From Caldilineaceae bacterium (GTDB lineage Bacteria > Chloroflexota > Anaerolineae > Caldilineales > Caldilineaceae), in the NCBI GenBank assembly GCA_024643705.1, contig JAHEML010000028.1, positions 1 through 11,707 on the forward strand: DNA of 11,707 nucleotides, written 5' to 3'. The position numbers and the translations under genes were made by a program. The notes beneath the pieces were generated by a model that worked only from the letters and a program-made list of their open reading frames with translations, did no database searches and was not told where the DNA came from. Shown here piece after piece: positions 5,466-11,707 of the stretch (within the stretch, counting starts at the first letter, position 1; every line of letters begins with the position of its first letter).

Positions 5466-6188
5466 TCAATCCCTGCCTTTTTTTTCGCGAAAATCAATAA
5501 ACCGATAGCCCAGCCCTCGTTCGGTGAAAATATAGCGGGGAGAACCAGGATCTTCCTCGATCTTTTTGCGGAGGTAGGTAATGTACAAGCGCAAAAGATG
5601 GTTGTCGTTGCTGTATTCGTGTCCCCAGGCTTTTGTCAACAAAATTTCGTGGGGGACAACCCAGCCAGCATTTTCGATCAGCTGTTGCAGCAGCCGGTAT
5701 TCGGTGGGGCGCAGACTCAGCCGCTCCCCGTTGACAATCACATCCCGGCGTTGCAGATCGACCTGTAGCCGATCATCGATTTTAATAATCTGGTCTTCCG
5801 GGCGGCTGTTTGTCTGCTCAAAGCGACGCAACACTGCACGGATACGACTGGACAGCTCCCGTGGGCTAAAGGGTTTGGTTACATAATCGTCTGCGCCCAG
5901 GTCAAGGCCCTTGATCCGATCATCCTCATCCGAGCGCACCGTGAGCATAATCACCGGGGTGTCACTAATCTCCCGTATCCGCTTGAGAGTCTCGAATCCG
6001 TCCAATCCGGGCATTTCCACATCCAGCAAAACCAGCGCCGGCTGAAACTCCCGCACCTTTTCCAGTGCCTGAAAACCATCGTTGGCTTCCAGGGCACGGT
6101 ATCCTTCCAAATCCAGGTTCATTTTGACAAAGCGCACCATGCGCGGTTCGTCGTCGACCACCACAATTGTTTTGGGTTGTTCACTCAT
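5466..6188 (-). CDS. OmpR/PhoB-family two-component response regulator
   Basis: This is a DNA-binding response regulator of 240 residues, standard for the family. The receiver domain (about 6-122) has the acidic pair D12-D13, the phospho-acceptor D56 in LVLLDVEMPG, the switch residues T83 and Y102, and K105 in DYVTKPF. The C-terminal winged helix (about 131-236) has the usual features: VNGERLSLRPTEYRLLQQLIENAG, the recognition helix region DNHLLRLYITYLRKKIEED, and the wing ending YIFTERGLGYRF. I chose ATG at 6186-6188, which has GGAG 10 nt upstream and begins right before the first beta strand; the frame is open far upstream but only as an overlap of the preceding gene. It follows the DnaJ-like gene by 31 nt and is probably co-transcribed. 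No histidine kinase is in the window, so its signal is unknown. Confidence 0.93.
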   Translation of the reverse strand: MSEQPKTIVVVDDEPRMVRFVKMNLDLEGYRALEANDGFQALEKVREFQPALVLLDVEMPGLDGFETLKRIREISDTPVIMLTVRSDEDDRIKGLDLGADDYVTKPFSPRELSSRIRAVLRRFEQTNSRPEDQIIKIDDRLQVDLQRRDVIVNGERLSLRPTEYRLLQQLIENAGWVVPHEILLTKAWGHEYSNDNHLLRLYITYLRKKIEEDPGSPRYIFTERGLGYRFIDFREKKGRD

Positions 6189-6219
6189 CAACTGTTCGCT
6201 CCAAGATTGAATGGAGTAG

Positions 6220-7161
6220 CTAGCCTGCCTTTTGTCGTATGTCGCGCAACTGTTCCACCAATTGGCGTTCTTGGGGCGACAGCGACGCGGGCAGTTCCAC
6301 TGCAATCTCCGCATAGAGATCGCCCTGGGTGCCCTTCTTTTTAACGTCCGGCATTCCCAATCCCCGCAGGCGGAAACGTTTGCCGCTCTGGGTTCCGCCG
6401 GGAATGGTAAGGACAACCGGACGATCCATTGTGGGAACCTGCACCTCGCCACCCAGCATAGCCGTATAGAGATCGACAGCAACCGTCACATACAGATCGT
6501 TATTCTGCTGGCGAAAACGAGGGTGGGGTTGAATCTTCACCCGTAGCACGACACCGCCAGCCCGCACCCGTGCACCGTTCTGCACACCCGCCGGGATCGA
6601 AACCTCGATCCGCTGCCCGTCTGGGCGTTGCAGGGTACGCGACGCGCCGTGAAAAGCCTCTTCCAGGCTAATCTCTGTGTCGACTTCTGGTGGGCGTTGT
6701 GGCCGCGACGCACGCTGGTCAAAACCGCCAAAAGGCGATCCCTGCCCAGAGCGGGGTGAAGCCTGCCCACCAAACAATGTCTCGAAAAAGTCGGAAAATC
6801 CACCACCGTGTGCGCCGCCCCCCGCCCGGCCAAAACCGCCAAACATGCGCTCGAATTCTTCCGGCGAGATATTGCGCGAACCACCGCCGCCAAAACCCCG
6901 GGCAAAATCGTTTGGGTTTACCCCGGCCCGCTCGTATTGCTGCCACTGTGCGCCAAACTGGTCATATTTTTGCCGCTTGTCCGGGTCCGACAAGACTTCG
7001 TATGCCTCGTTAATTTCCTTGAAGCGGCGTTCGGCATCGGCATTGTCCGGGTTCAGGTCTGGGTGATTTTCCCGCGCCAATTGGCGAAACGCCTTCTTGA
7101 TCGCTTTGTCATCCGCGTTGCGCGCCACCCCTAGGGTTTTGTAATAATCTCGTACCTCCAT
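6220..7161 (-). CDS. DnaJ/Hsp40 co-chaperone, CbpA type without zinc finger
   Basis: J-proteins deliver clients to DnaK and stimulate its ATPase. The 313-residue protein has an N-terminal J domain (5-69) with the essential HPD at 33-35, a Gly/Phe-rich linker (about 86-150), and a two-lobed C-terminal client-binding domain (about 158-295; VSIPAGVQNGARVR and LTIPGGTQSGKRFRLRGLGMP are typical). It contains no cysteine, so the four CxxCxGxG repeats of true DnaJ are absent; this places it with CbpA/DnaJB-type proteins. The length fits that group. The ATG at 7159-7161 is preceded by GGGAG. The gene starts 13 nt after grpE, so translational coupling is likely, and the response regulator follows. I leave the symbol empty because CbpA-like and DnaJ2-like names are used inconsistently. 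Confidence 0.93.
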   Translation of the reverse strand: MEVRDYYKTLGVARNADDKAIKKAFRQLARENHPDLNPDNADAERRFKEINEAYEVLSDPDKRQKYDQFGAQWQQYERAGVNPNDFARGFGGGGSRNISPEEFERMFGGFGRAGGGAHGGGFSDFFETLFGGQASPRSGQGSPFGGFDQRASRPQRPPEVDTEISLEEAFHGASRTLQRPDGQRIEVSIPAGVQNGARVRAGGVVLRVKIQPHPRFRQQNNDLYVTVAVDLYTAMLGGEVQVPTMDRPVVLTIPGGTQSGKRFRLRGLGMPDVKKKGTQGDLYAEIAVELPASLSPQERQLVEQLRDIRQKAG

Positions 7162-7174
7162 ATGCTATTCTCCC

Positions 7175-7942
7175 TCAGTTTTCCATGTCTGCCGTGGCAG
7201 AGCCGCTACTGATCATCACCCGTGCCGGGCGCAGAAGCTGATCGTGGGCTGTGTATCCGGTGCGCACCACCAGCGCCACCCCATCGACCGGTATCTCATC
7301 ACTGGCAATGTGGCCCACCGCCTCGTGCAGCTCGGGATCGAACAGGTGACCGATAGGCTGCTGAGGCACAACACCGTGGCGACGTAACGTGTCGAGAAAA
7401 GCGTCTCTGGTGGCTACCAGATTGCCACGAAAAGCGCCGTCGGCCTCGGAACCACCATTCTGATCCCAATAGGTGATCGCCAGTTCTAAATGGTCGGCCA
7501 ACGAGAGCATATCGTTCAACACGGCCAGACGTTTCTCATCCGCCTCTCGGTTCAAGCGCTGCTCCAGGCGAGCGCGGTAGTTGTTTGTCTCGATGCGGAG
7601 TTGGGCCAGCTCTTCCTCGCGCTCTACGGCCAAAGCCAGCGCGCCATCCCGCTTCTCGCTGATCTCATCAATCTGTTGGTTTGCGACACCCAATTGGTCC
7701 TGGAAATCCATTGCGCTCTTGATCTGCTGGCGCAACACTTCCTGGGTGGCGGCCAGTTGCGCTTGGGCTTCTTCCATCTTTTTCTGCAGGGTCACAAAGG
7801 CGTCGGACAAGCGGTGGTAATCCTCCAAGGTCGGTTGACCCGAGCCACTGTGCGGCCCAGCCTGGGAGGCAGAGACAGCTCTCGCCTGCCGATTGGGCTG
7901 AGTTGGGCGATATCGACGACCAAATGGGTCTGTGTATGTCAT
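7175..7942 (-). CDS. grpE: GrpE, nucleotide exchange factor of DnaK
   Basis: GrpE releases ADP from DnaK and acts as a thermosensor through its long coiled coil. The protein has 255 residues, longer than the usual 180-210. Residues 1-38 are polar and probably disordered. About 40-140 is a continuous heptad-rich coiled coil rich in Gln, Glu and Ala, ending in the family element ETNNYRARLEQ. The C-terminal beta domain (about 190-245) has the GrpE signature: HLFDPELHEAVGH, then VVRTGYTAHDQLLRPARV. The ATG at 7940-7942 has a full AGGAGG 8 nt upstream. It is the first gene of the grpE/DnaJ-like/response-regulator set. DnaK itself is not in the window. The signature makes the call firm despite weak similarity expected in the extended coil. 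Confidence 0.93.
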   Translation of the reverse strand: MTYTDPFGRRYRPTQPNRQARAVSASQAGPHSGSGQPTLEDYHRLSDAFVTLQKKMEEAQAQLAATQEVLRQQIKSAMDFQDQLGVANQQIDEISEKRDGALALAVEREEELAQLRIETNNYRARLEQRLNREADEKRLAVLNDMLSLADHLELAITYWDQNGGSEADGAFRGNLVATRDAFLDTLRRHGVVPQQPIGHLFDPELHEAVGHIASDEIPVDGVALVVRTGYTAHDQLLRPARVMISSGSATADMEN

Positions 7943-8030
7943 TCCTCGCGCCTCCTGGCGGAATCGACGCCCTGTTTCCTGCGCGCCGATTGTTTTTTAT
8001 TTGGTACAGAGGACAGTCTATCGCAAAAGC

Positions 8031-8060
8031 ATATGTCCTGCATATCTATTCTATTAGAAT
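8031..8060. promoter_or_regulatory. Palindromes in the grpE upstream region
   Basis: The 193-nt gap between the CoA-transferase and grpE holds a perfect palindrome ATTCTA-T-TAGAAT (8048-8060) and, next to it, ATATG-TCCTG-CATAT (8031-8045). They lie about 90-118 nt before the grpE start in an AT-rich stretch. A heat-shock repressor or other dimeric regulator could bind there. The sequence does not match CIRCE, and I could not define a good -35/-10 pair here, so the role is a guess. Confidence 0.35.
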
Positions 8061-8135
8061 TGTGTGTGATATAGACTTGTGTGATCGAACCGATTGGCGT
8101 GCCAAAACTCGCCAGAGGGCCGCTGGCTGGCTGGA

Positions 8136-9341
8136 TCATATCACGCCGTCGCTGCGCAAACGTTCGAGCGCCTGTTGATCCAATCCCAATTTTTCCCGTA
8201 GCACCTCTTCTGTCTGCTCACCAAGCTGGGGTGGATGCTGCCGGATCGTCGCTGGTGTCTGGCTCATTTTGATCACAGGGCCGACCATCGAGAGCGTATG
8301 ACCCGCCCCATCTGCAATCTGTTGCACCATGCCCCTGGCCTGTGCCTGGGAATCAGCCAACGCCGTGGGGATATCATTCACTGGGCCACAGGGCACATCT
8401 ACATGTAGCAAGCCTTCGATCCACCGATGGGTGGGTTGCCCCAGAAAAATCTTTGCCAGCAGCGGAACCAACACATCCCGGTGTTGCACCCGAGCCGGGT
8501 TCGTGGCGAATCGAGGGTCGTCGGCCACGCTGCCAATCCCCAGCGCATTGCAGAAGGCGCGAAATTGACCGTCGTTGCCCACCGCCACCATCAGGTGACC
8601 ATCTGCTGTGGCGAACGTCTGGTAGGGGACGATTGTGCCGTGGGCATTGCCAAAGCGCCTGGGCGGCTGGTCGGAGACAAGATAATTGCTGGCAACATTG
8701 GTCAGCCAACCCAACTGGGCATCGTAAAGGGCAATATCGATCTGCTGACCCTGGCCCGTCTGCTGGCGATGATGCAGAGCCGCCAAGATGCCGATCACAG
8801 CAAACAGCCCGGCACTCACATCGACAATCGCCACCCCTACCTTAAACGGGTCTCCATCGTCTCCACTACTGGTTGGCCCTGTGATACTCATCAGCCCGCC
8901 CTGGGCCTGGATCACCGTATCATAACCGGGGCGGTCCTTGTACGGCCCTGTCTGCCCATAGCCGGTGATCGAGCAGAAGATGAGGCCGGGGTTGATGGCT
9001 TTCAACGCTTCGTATCCCAGGCCAAGTCGATCCATCACCCCCACCTTAAAGTTCTCGACCACCACATCTGCCTGAGCAACCAAGCCACGCAGAATATCCC
9101 GCCCCTGGGCGCTTTTTAGATTCAACGTGATGCTGCGTTTATTGCGGTTGACACCGAGAAAGTAGGCGCTCTGTCCATTTTTGCTGAAAGGTGGCCCCCA
9201 CTGACGGGTGTCGTCGCCCCGGCTCGGCTGCTCCACCTTGATCACCTCTGCACCCAGATCGCCGAGCACCATTGTCCCATAGGGTCCAGCCAACACCCTG
9301 GAGAGATCCAATACAGTTAAACCTGCCAACGCACTGTTCAT
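8136..9341 (-). CDS. CaiB/BaiF family (type III) CoA-transferase
   Basis: Type III CoA-transferases move CoA between carboxylic acids through an enzyme-linked aspartyl intermediate, and work as interlocked dimers. The 401-residue protein starts with the family opening ALAGLTVLDLSRVLAGPYGTMVLGDLGAEVIKVEQP, followed by NRNKRSITLNL, ADVVVENFKVGVMDRLGLGY and the block ITGYGQTGPYKDRPGYD (125-141), in which D141 is the expected catalytic nucleophile. The C-terminal part has AVGNDGQFRAFCNALG, the family's second-domain entry. I chose ATG at 9339-9341, which gives the standard N-terminus; a GTG at 9362 would add seven residues. The ribosome binding site is weak (ATAGG). The substrate acid cannot be told: formyl, carnitine, succinyl, benzylsuccinate and racemase-like members all look alike at this level. 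No partner metabolic gene adjoins it, and two direct repeats precede it. Confidence 0.94.
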   Translation of the reverse strand: MNSALAGLTVLDLSRVLAGPYGTMVLGDLGAEVIKVEQPSRGDDTRQWGPPFSKNGQSAYFLGVNRNKRSITLNLKSAQGRDILRGLVAQADVVVENFKVGVMDRLGLGYEALKAINPGLIFCSITGYGQTGPYKDRPGYDTVIQAQGGLMSITGPTSSGDDGDPFKVGVAIVDVSAGLFAVIGILAALHHRQQTGQGQQIDIALYDAQLGWLTNVASNYLVSDQPPRRFGNAHGTIVPYQTFATADGHLMVAVGNDGQFRAFCNALGIGSVADDPRFATNPARVQHRDVLVPLLAKIFLGQPTHRWIEGLLHVDVPCGPVNDIPTALADSQAQARGMVQQIADGAGHTLSMVGPVIKMSQTPATIRQHPPQLGEQTEEVLREKLGLDQQALERLRSDGVI

Positions 9342-9379
9342 TGCAAACCTATTCGAAAACACATGGGGATTCGTCGAAA

Positions 9380-9412
9380 ACGGTGAGATTGAGTATAGAC
9401 GGTGAGATTGAG
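9380..9412 (-). repeat. 14-bp direct repeat flanking a -10-like box upstream of the CoA-transferase
   Basis: ACGGTGAGATTGAG occurs at 9380-9393 and again at 9399-9412, perfect copies 19 bp apart with a 5-bp spacer. On the - strand a TATACT box (9392-9397) sits between and partly inside the copies and would start RNA about 45 nt before the CoA-transferase. No good -35 is seen 17 bp upstream. The arrangement suggests a tandem operator or activator site, but promoter activity is an inference. Confidence 0.5.
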
Positions 9413-9501
9413 CCTATGAGTGCAGCCACAGAATATTGAGTCGATGATTGTCATTTGTGGTACAGTAGGGATGGCTCTTTGCCGTTTAGTATACCAGAGA
9501 A

Positions 9502-9550
9502 TCCGCAGCAGTGCGGAGGCTACATCTTCGCGACATACATCTTCGCAACA
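9502..9550 (+). repeat. Hairpin and 15-bp tandem repeat in the cyclophilin leader
   Basis: TCCGCA-GCAG-TGCGGA (9502-9517) is a 6-bp stem with a 4-nt loop. Right after it, a 15-bp unit TACATCTTCGCGACA (9521-9535) is followed without gap by TACATCTTCGCAACA (9536-9550), one base different. Both lie just upstream of the ribosome binding site (AAAGGA) of the cyclophilin gene at 9568. No clear promoter is seen; the repeat may be a recent tandem duplication in the 5' untranslated region. Confidence 0.65.
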
Positions 9551-9567
9551 TACGAAAGGAACAATCT

Positions 9568-10050
9568 GTGAAACAGTACTCTAGCGCCCCAGCCATGCAA
9601 GTGGATGCCAAGAAATCGTACACGGCAACCATCAAGACAAACAAAGGCGATATTGTCATCGATCTTTATGCCGACAAAACACCCAAGACCGTGAACAATT
9701 TCGTCGTTCTCGCCCAAGATGGCTACTACAACGGCGTGACATTCCACCGGGTGATCCCCAATTTTATGGTACAGACTGGCGACCCAACCGGCACAGGACG
9801 CGGCGGCCCCGGCTATAAATTCGCGGATGAATTCCACCCAAGCCTGCGCCACACCGGCCCTGGCATCCTGAGCATGGCCAACGCCGGCCCCGGAACCAAT
9901 GGCAGCCAGTTTTTCATCACCCATGTCAAGACCGACTGGCTGGATGGCAAACACAGCGTCTTTGGCAAGGTGCGCGAGGGAATGGATGTGGTCAATTCCA
10001 TCCAGCAGGGCGATGTGATGAACGAAGTGGTAATCGAAGTAAGCGAATAA
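9568..10050 (+). CDS. Cyclophilin-type peptidyl-prolyl cis-trans isomerase
   Basis: Cyclophilins speed cis-trans isomerisation of Xaa-Pro bonds and assist folding. The 160-residue protein is a single catalytic domain without signal peptide or membrane segment, so it should be cytoplasmic. Active-site elements are all present: FHRVIPNFMVQTGDPTGTGRGGPGY (59-83) with catalytic R61, F66 and Q69, then MANAGPGTNGSQFFIT (103-118), and WLDGKHSVFGKV (124-135) containing W124, the position tied to cyclosporin sensitivity. I chose GTG at 9568-9570 with AAAGGA 7 nt upstream. The same frame is open back to a GTG at 9511 across the tandem repeat (no ribosome binding site), and an ATG at 9595 would give a shorter but still complete domain. 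It is followed by a strong hairpin, so it is probably a single-gene transcript. Confidence 0.95.
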   Translation: MKQYSSAPAMQVDAKKSYTATIKTNKGDIVIDLYADKTPKTVNNFVVLAQDGYYNGVTFHRVIPNFMVQTGDPTGTGRGGPGYKFADEFHPSLRHTGPGILSMANAGPGTNGSQFFITHVKTDWLDGKHSVFGKVREGMDVVNSIQQGDVMNEVVIEVSE

Positions 10051-10057
10051 GAAGAAG

Positions 10058-10113
10058 AGATACTGAGATAGAGAGATTACGACATGTATCGTAATCTCTC
10101 TATCTCAGTATCT
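10058..10113 (+). terminator. Perfect 25-bp inverted repeat after the cyclophilin gene
   Basis: Bases 10058-10082 and 10089-10113 are perfect complements over 25 bp with a 6-nt loop (CATGTA). The left arm is almost all purine and begins 8 nt after the stop codon. Both flanking genes are on +. A T-rich but broken stretch (TTCATCTCTTG) follows on +. It is best read as a transcription terminator or 3'-end stabiliser, although it is longer and more AT-rich than ordinary intrinsic terminators. Confidence 0.6.
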
Positions 10114-10177
10114 TCATCTCTTGCGCCCCCTGATCGACACCGTTTGATCCACATCGTACATCCACCGAGTCACTCCC

Positions 10178-10996
10178 ATGCAACCCCTCGTTGAACTGGA
10201 AAAAGTCACGTTTGCCTATGCAGGCAAACCCGTGTTGGAAGATGTCGATCTCCATCTCCATGCTGGTCAATTTGCCGCGGTGGTCGGCCCAAGCGGAGCG
10301 GGGAAAACCAGCCTGCTCCGTCTCTTACTGGGCACGCTCCAGCCCCAACAGGGACGCATCACCCTCACTGGCAACGGGGGCCCCGCCGTGACTAGTGGCC
10401 GTTTGCAAGTCAGCTACGTACCCCAGATCGAATCGGTGGATTGGAACTTCCCCGTAACAGTGCAACAGGTGGTGCTCATGGGCCGGGTTCGGCGCTCTGG
10501 CCCGTGGCCCTGGCCCACCCAGAACGAACGAAGACGGGTGGCCGATGTATTGGAAAAGCTGGACATCGGCGAATTGGCCCAACGCCACATCCGCGACCTC
10601 TCCGGCGGGCAGCAACAGCGGGTCTTTCTGGCCCGCGCCCTCATCGCCGAGCCAGACCTGCTGGTGCTCGACGAACCCACAACCGGGCTGGACCTGCGCA
10701 CAGCCGAAACGATCTTGCACCTGCTGGCCCACCTCAACCAGCAGGGGATGACTGTGCTGCTCAGTTCCCACGATCTCAACGCTGTGGCCGCCCATCTTCC
10801 TTGGGTCATCTGCCTGAACCGGCGGGTGATTGCCGAAGGCCCCCCGGAACAAATCTTCACCGAAGAAGTTCTCAACCGCACCTACCGGGGCGACATGGTT
10901 GTGGTGCGCCAGGATGGACTGTTGCTGGTGCATCAACGCCCCCACCCCCACACTGTCCACGAAGTTGTGAGCAATCCGGTTCTGGGCCACGGATAA
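10178..10996 (+). CDS. Zinc/manganese-type ABC transporter ATP-binding protein
   Basis: This is a cytoplasmic ATPase of the cluster 9 metal-ion importers (ZnuC/MntB/TroB group). The 272 residues contain Walker A GPSGAGKTS (37-45), the Q-loop at Q83, the signature LSGGQQQR (141-148), Walker B LLVLDEP (161-167), the D-loop GLDL and the switch H198 in SSHD. The segment VPQIESVDWNFPVTVQQVVLMGR and the C-terminal LNRTYRGDMVVVRQ are typical of the metal group. A His-containing tail follows (HQRPHPHTVHE, about 252-262). Normally a membrane permease overlaps or follows directly and a metal-binding lipoprotein lies beside it; here the next gene, 66 nt on, is an unrelated flavoprotein, and the gene before is a cyclophilin. 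The start ATG lacks a good ribosome binding site. Choosing between Zn and Mn is not possible from this subunit alone. Confidence 0.92.
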   Translation: MQPLVELEKVTFAYAGKPVLEDVDLHLHAGQFAAVVGPSGAGKTSLLRLLLGTLQPQQGRITLTGNGGPAVTSGRLQVSYVPQIESVDWNFPVTVQQVVLMGRVRRSGPWPWPTQNERRRVADVLEKLDIGELAQRHIRDLSGGQQQRVFLARALIAEPDLLVLDEPTTGLDLRTAETILHLLAHLNQQGMTVLLSSHDLNAVAAHLPWVICLNRRVIAEGPPEQIFTEEVLNRTYRGDMVVVRQDGLLLVHQRPHPHTVHEVVSNPVLGHG

Positions 10997-11062
10997 CCAG
11001 CGCCAAATCGTATTGATTTCTGTCTTAGCGGTCATTGAAAGATCTACCCCAAGGAGGAACTC

Positions 11063-11707
11063 ATGCAAACCGATGCGCGTCTGGTCATCATTGGTGCTGG
11101 CATTGTGGGGGCCAGCGCCGCCTATCACCTCACCAAGCTGGGCTGGCGGGACATTCTCATCCTGGACAAAGGCCCCCTTTTCGAGAATGATGGCTCCACC
11201 TCCCATGCGCCTGGCGGTGTTGTTGCGCTTAGCCATTCCAAATTGCTCACCCAAATGGCACTCTACTCCTCCGATCTTTTTCGCAGCTTGCGCCCCCACC
11301 AGACCGATCGCAACACCTTCAACCCAGTGGGCGGACTGGAAGTTGCCATCTCGCCCCAACGCTGGCAAGACCTGGTGCGGCTGCACGGCGAGGCCAAATC
11401 CTTTCACGCCGAGTCCTACTTGCTCTCCCCTGCCGAAACCCAGGCCAAAATCCCCGTCGTCAACCCAGATGCGATCCTGGGCAGCCTCTTTGCGCCCAAA
11501 GGCGCAATTGTGGCCGGCTCCCATGTGACAGCCGCCCTGGCCCGGGACGCGGAAGAGACGGGCGGTGCGCGTTTCATCCCCCATACACCTGTGCGGGACA
11601 TCGAAGTTGTCAATGGGCGGGTGCAGGCCGTGCTCACCGACAACCCCGAAATGCCCCGCATCAACTGCGAACAAGTGCTGCTCTGCACAAACATTTGGGG
11701 GCCGTTG
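11063..11707 (+). CDS. FAD-dependent oxidoreductase, dimethylglycine/sarcosine dehydrogenase type (3'-truncated)
   Basis: The first 215 codons are present and the frame runs off the window. The protein opens with a Rossmann FAD-binding motif, LVIIGAGIVGASAAYHLTKLG (7-27), and an acidic residue (D35) at the end of the second beta strand. The motif GSTSHAPGG (44-52) follows; in the dimethylglycine and sarcosine dehydrogenase/oxidase group this stretch is a hallmark, and its His (H48) lies near where flavin is attached in covalent members. These enzymes oxidise N-methyl groups of glycine derivatives and pass formaldehyde units to tetrahydrofolate through a C-terminal aminomethyltransferase-like domain, which cannot be checked here. 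The start is secure: AAGGAGG lies 5 nt before ATG 11063. The substrate remains open; other DAO-family amine or amino-acid oxidases are possible. Confidence 0.88.
   Translation, partial: MQTDARLVIIGAGIVGASAAYHLTKLGWRDILILDKGPLFENDGSTSHAPGGVVALSHSKLLTQMALYSSDLFRSLRPHQTDRNTFNPVGGLEVAISPQRWQDLVRLHGEAKSFHAESYLLSPAETQAKIPVVNPDAILGSLFAPKGAIVAGSHVTAALARDAEETGGARFIPHTPVRDIEVVNGRVQAVLTDNPEMPRINCEQVLLCTNIWGPL

Noticed and set aside
6189..6482. N-terminal extension of the response regulator by about 98 residues
   Set aside because: The extension overlaps the DnaJ-like gene, is Arg- and Cys-rich without domain character, and the internal ATG at 6188 has a ribosome binding site and a standard receiver-domain start.
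7943..8135. CIRCE heat-shock operator before grpE
   Set aside because: I looked for TTAGCACTC and its inverted partner with a 9-bp spacer and found neither half. Only unrelated palindromes are present.
8427..9119. A 230-codon open frame on + opposite the CoA-transferase
   Set aside because: It is wholly antisense to a well-defined CaiB/BaiF gene and has no recognisable domain.
10325..11674. A 449-codon open frame on the - strand opposite the ABC ATPase and the flavoprotein
   Set aside because: It is antisense to two genes with clear family motifs and good ribosome binding sites, it crosses their intergenic gap, and its translation resembles no family that I know. It is a codon-bias shadow.
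1..11707. tRNA genes, CRISPR arrays, insertion sequences, integrases or toxin-antitoxin pairs
   Set aside because: I saw no cloverleaf-like sequence with conserved TTCRANY context, no regularly spaced repeats beyond two-copy ones, and no transposase or integrase motif on either strand. All gaps are shorter than 300 nt.

Overview
This window looks like a core-genome stretch of a free-living, moderately GC-rich bacterium. The gene set and protein flavour (rpsB-tsf-pyrH-frr-uppS-cdsA in one block, a short 199-residue EF-Ts, an acidic-tailed S2, a type III CoA-transferase, and a dimethylglycine-dehydrogenase-type flavoprotein) would suit a member of the Chloroflexota such as an Anaerolineae/Caldilineae-like lineage. 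That assignment is an impression from protein style, not a computed placement. I see no tRNA, rRNA, CRISPR array, transposase, integrase or phage gene.

Layout. The left edge (1-194, +) holds the end of ribulose-phosphate 3-epimerase, whose stop codon directly abuts the stop codon of cdsA on the other strand. From 195 to 5182 (-) lies the conserved translation/envelope block, read right to left: rpsB (ribosomal protein S2), tsf (EF-Ts), pyrH (UMP kinase), frr (ribosome recycling factor), uppS (undecaprenyl diphosphate synthase) and cdsA (CDP-diglyceride synthase). A good extended -10 promoter sits at 5352-5381 and leaves a leader of about 163 nt before rpsB. The first three internal gaps of this block each carry a different perfect inverted repeat, so the operon seems punctuated by RNA structure.

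Upstream of it, also on -, is a compact set: grpE, a zinc-finger-less DnaJ (CbpA type) and an OmpR/PhoB-family response regulator, with gaps of 13 and 31 nt. No dnaK and no histidine kinase are present in the window. Further right is a CaiB/BaiF CoA-transferase on -, then a divergent region with two kinds of direct repeat. The + strand genes follow: a cytoplasmic cyclophilin, a Zn/Mn-type ABC transporter ATPase without its permease, and the first 215 codons of an FAD-dependent amine dehydrogenase/oxidase. A perfect 25-bp inverted repeat separates the cyclophilin from the ABC gene.

How the genes work together. The large block joins protein synthesis (S2, EF-Ts, RRF), UTP supply (PyrH) and envelope lipid supply (UppS, CdsA), which fits growth-rate control. 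The grpE/DnaJ-like pair supplies co-chaperones for an Hsp70 encoded elsewhere. I found no convincing new multi-gene system. The points that most deserve a second look are the non-coding structures, especially the inverted repeat wrapped around the rpsB promoter, the repeated rpsB leader, the intergenic hairpins and the 25-bp inverted repeat, followed by the coupling of a response regulator to co-chaperone genes.
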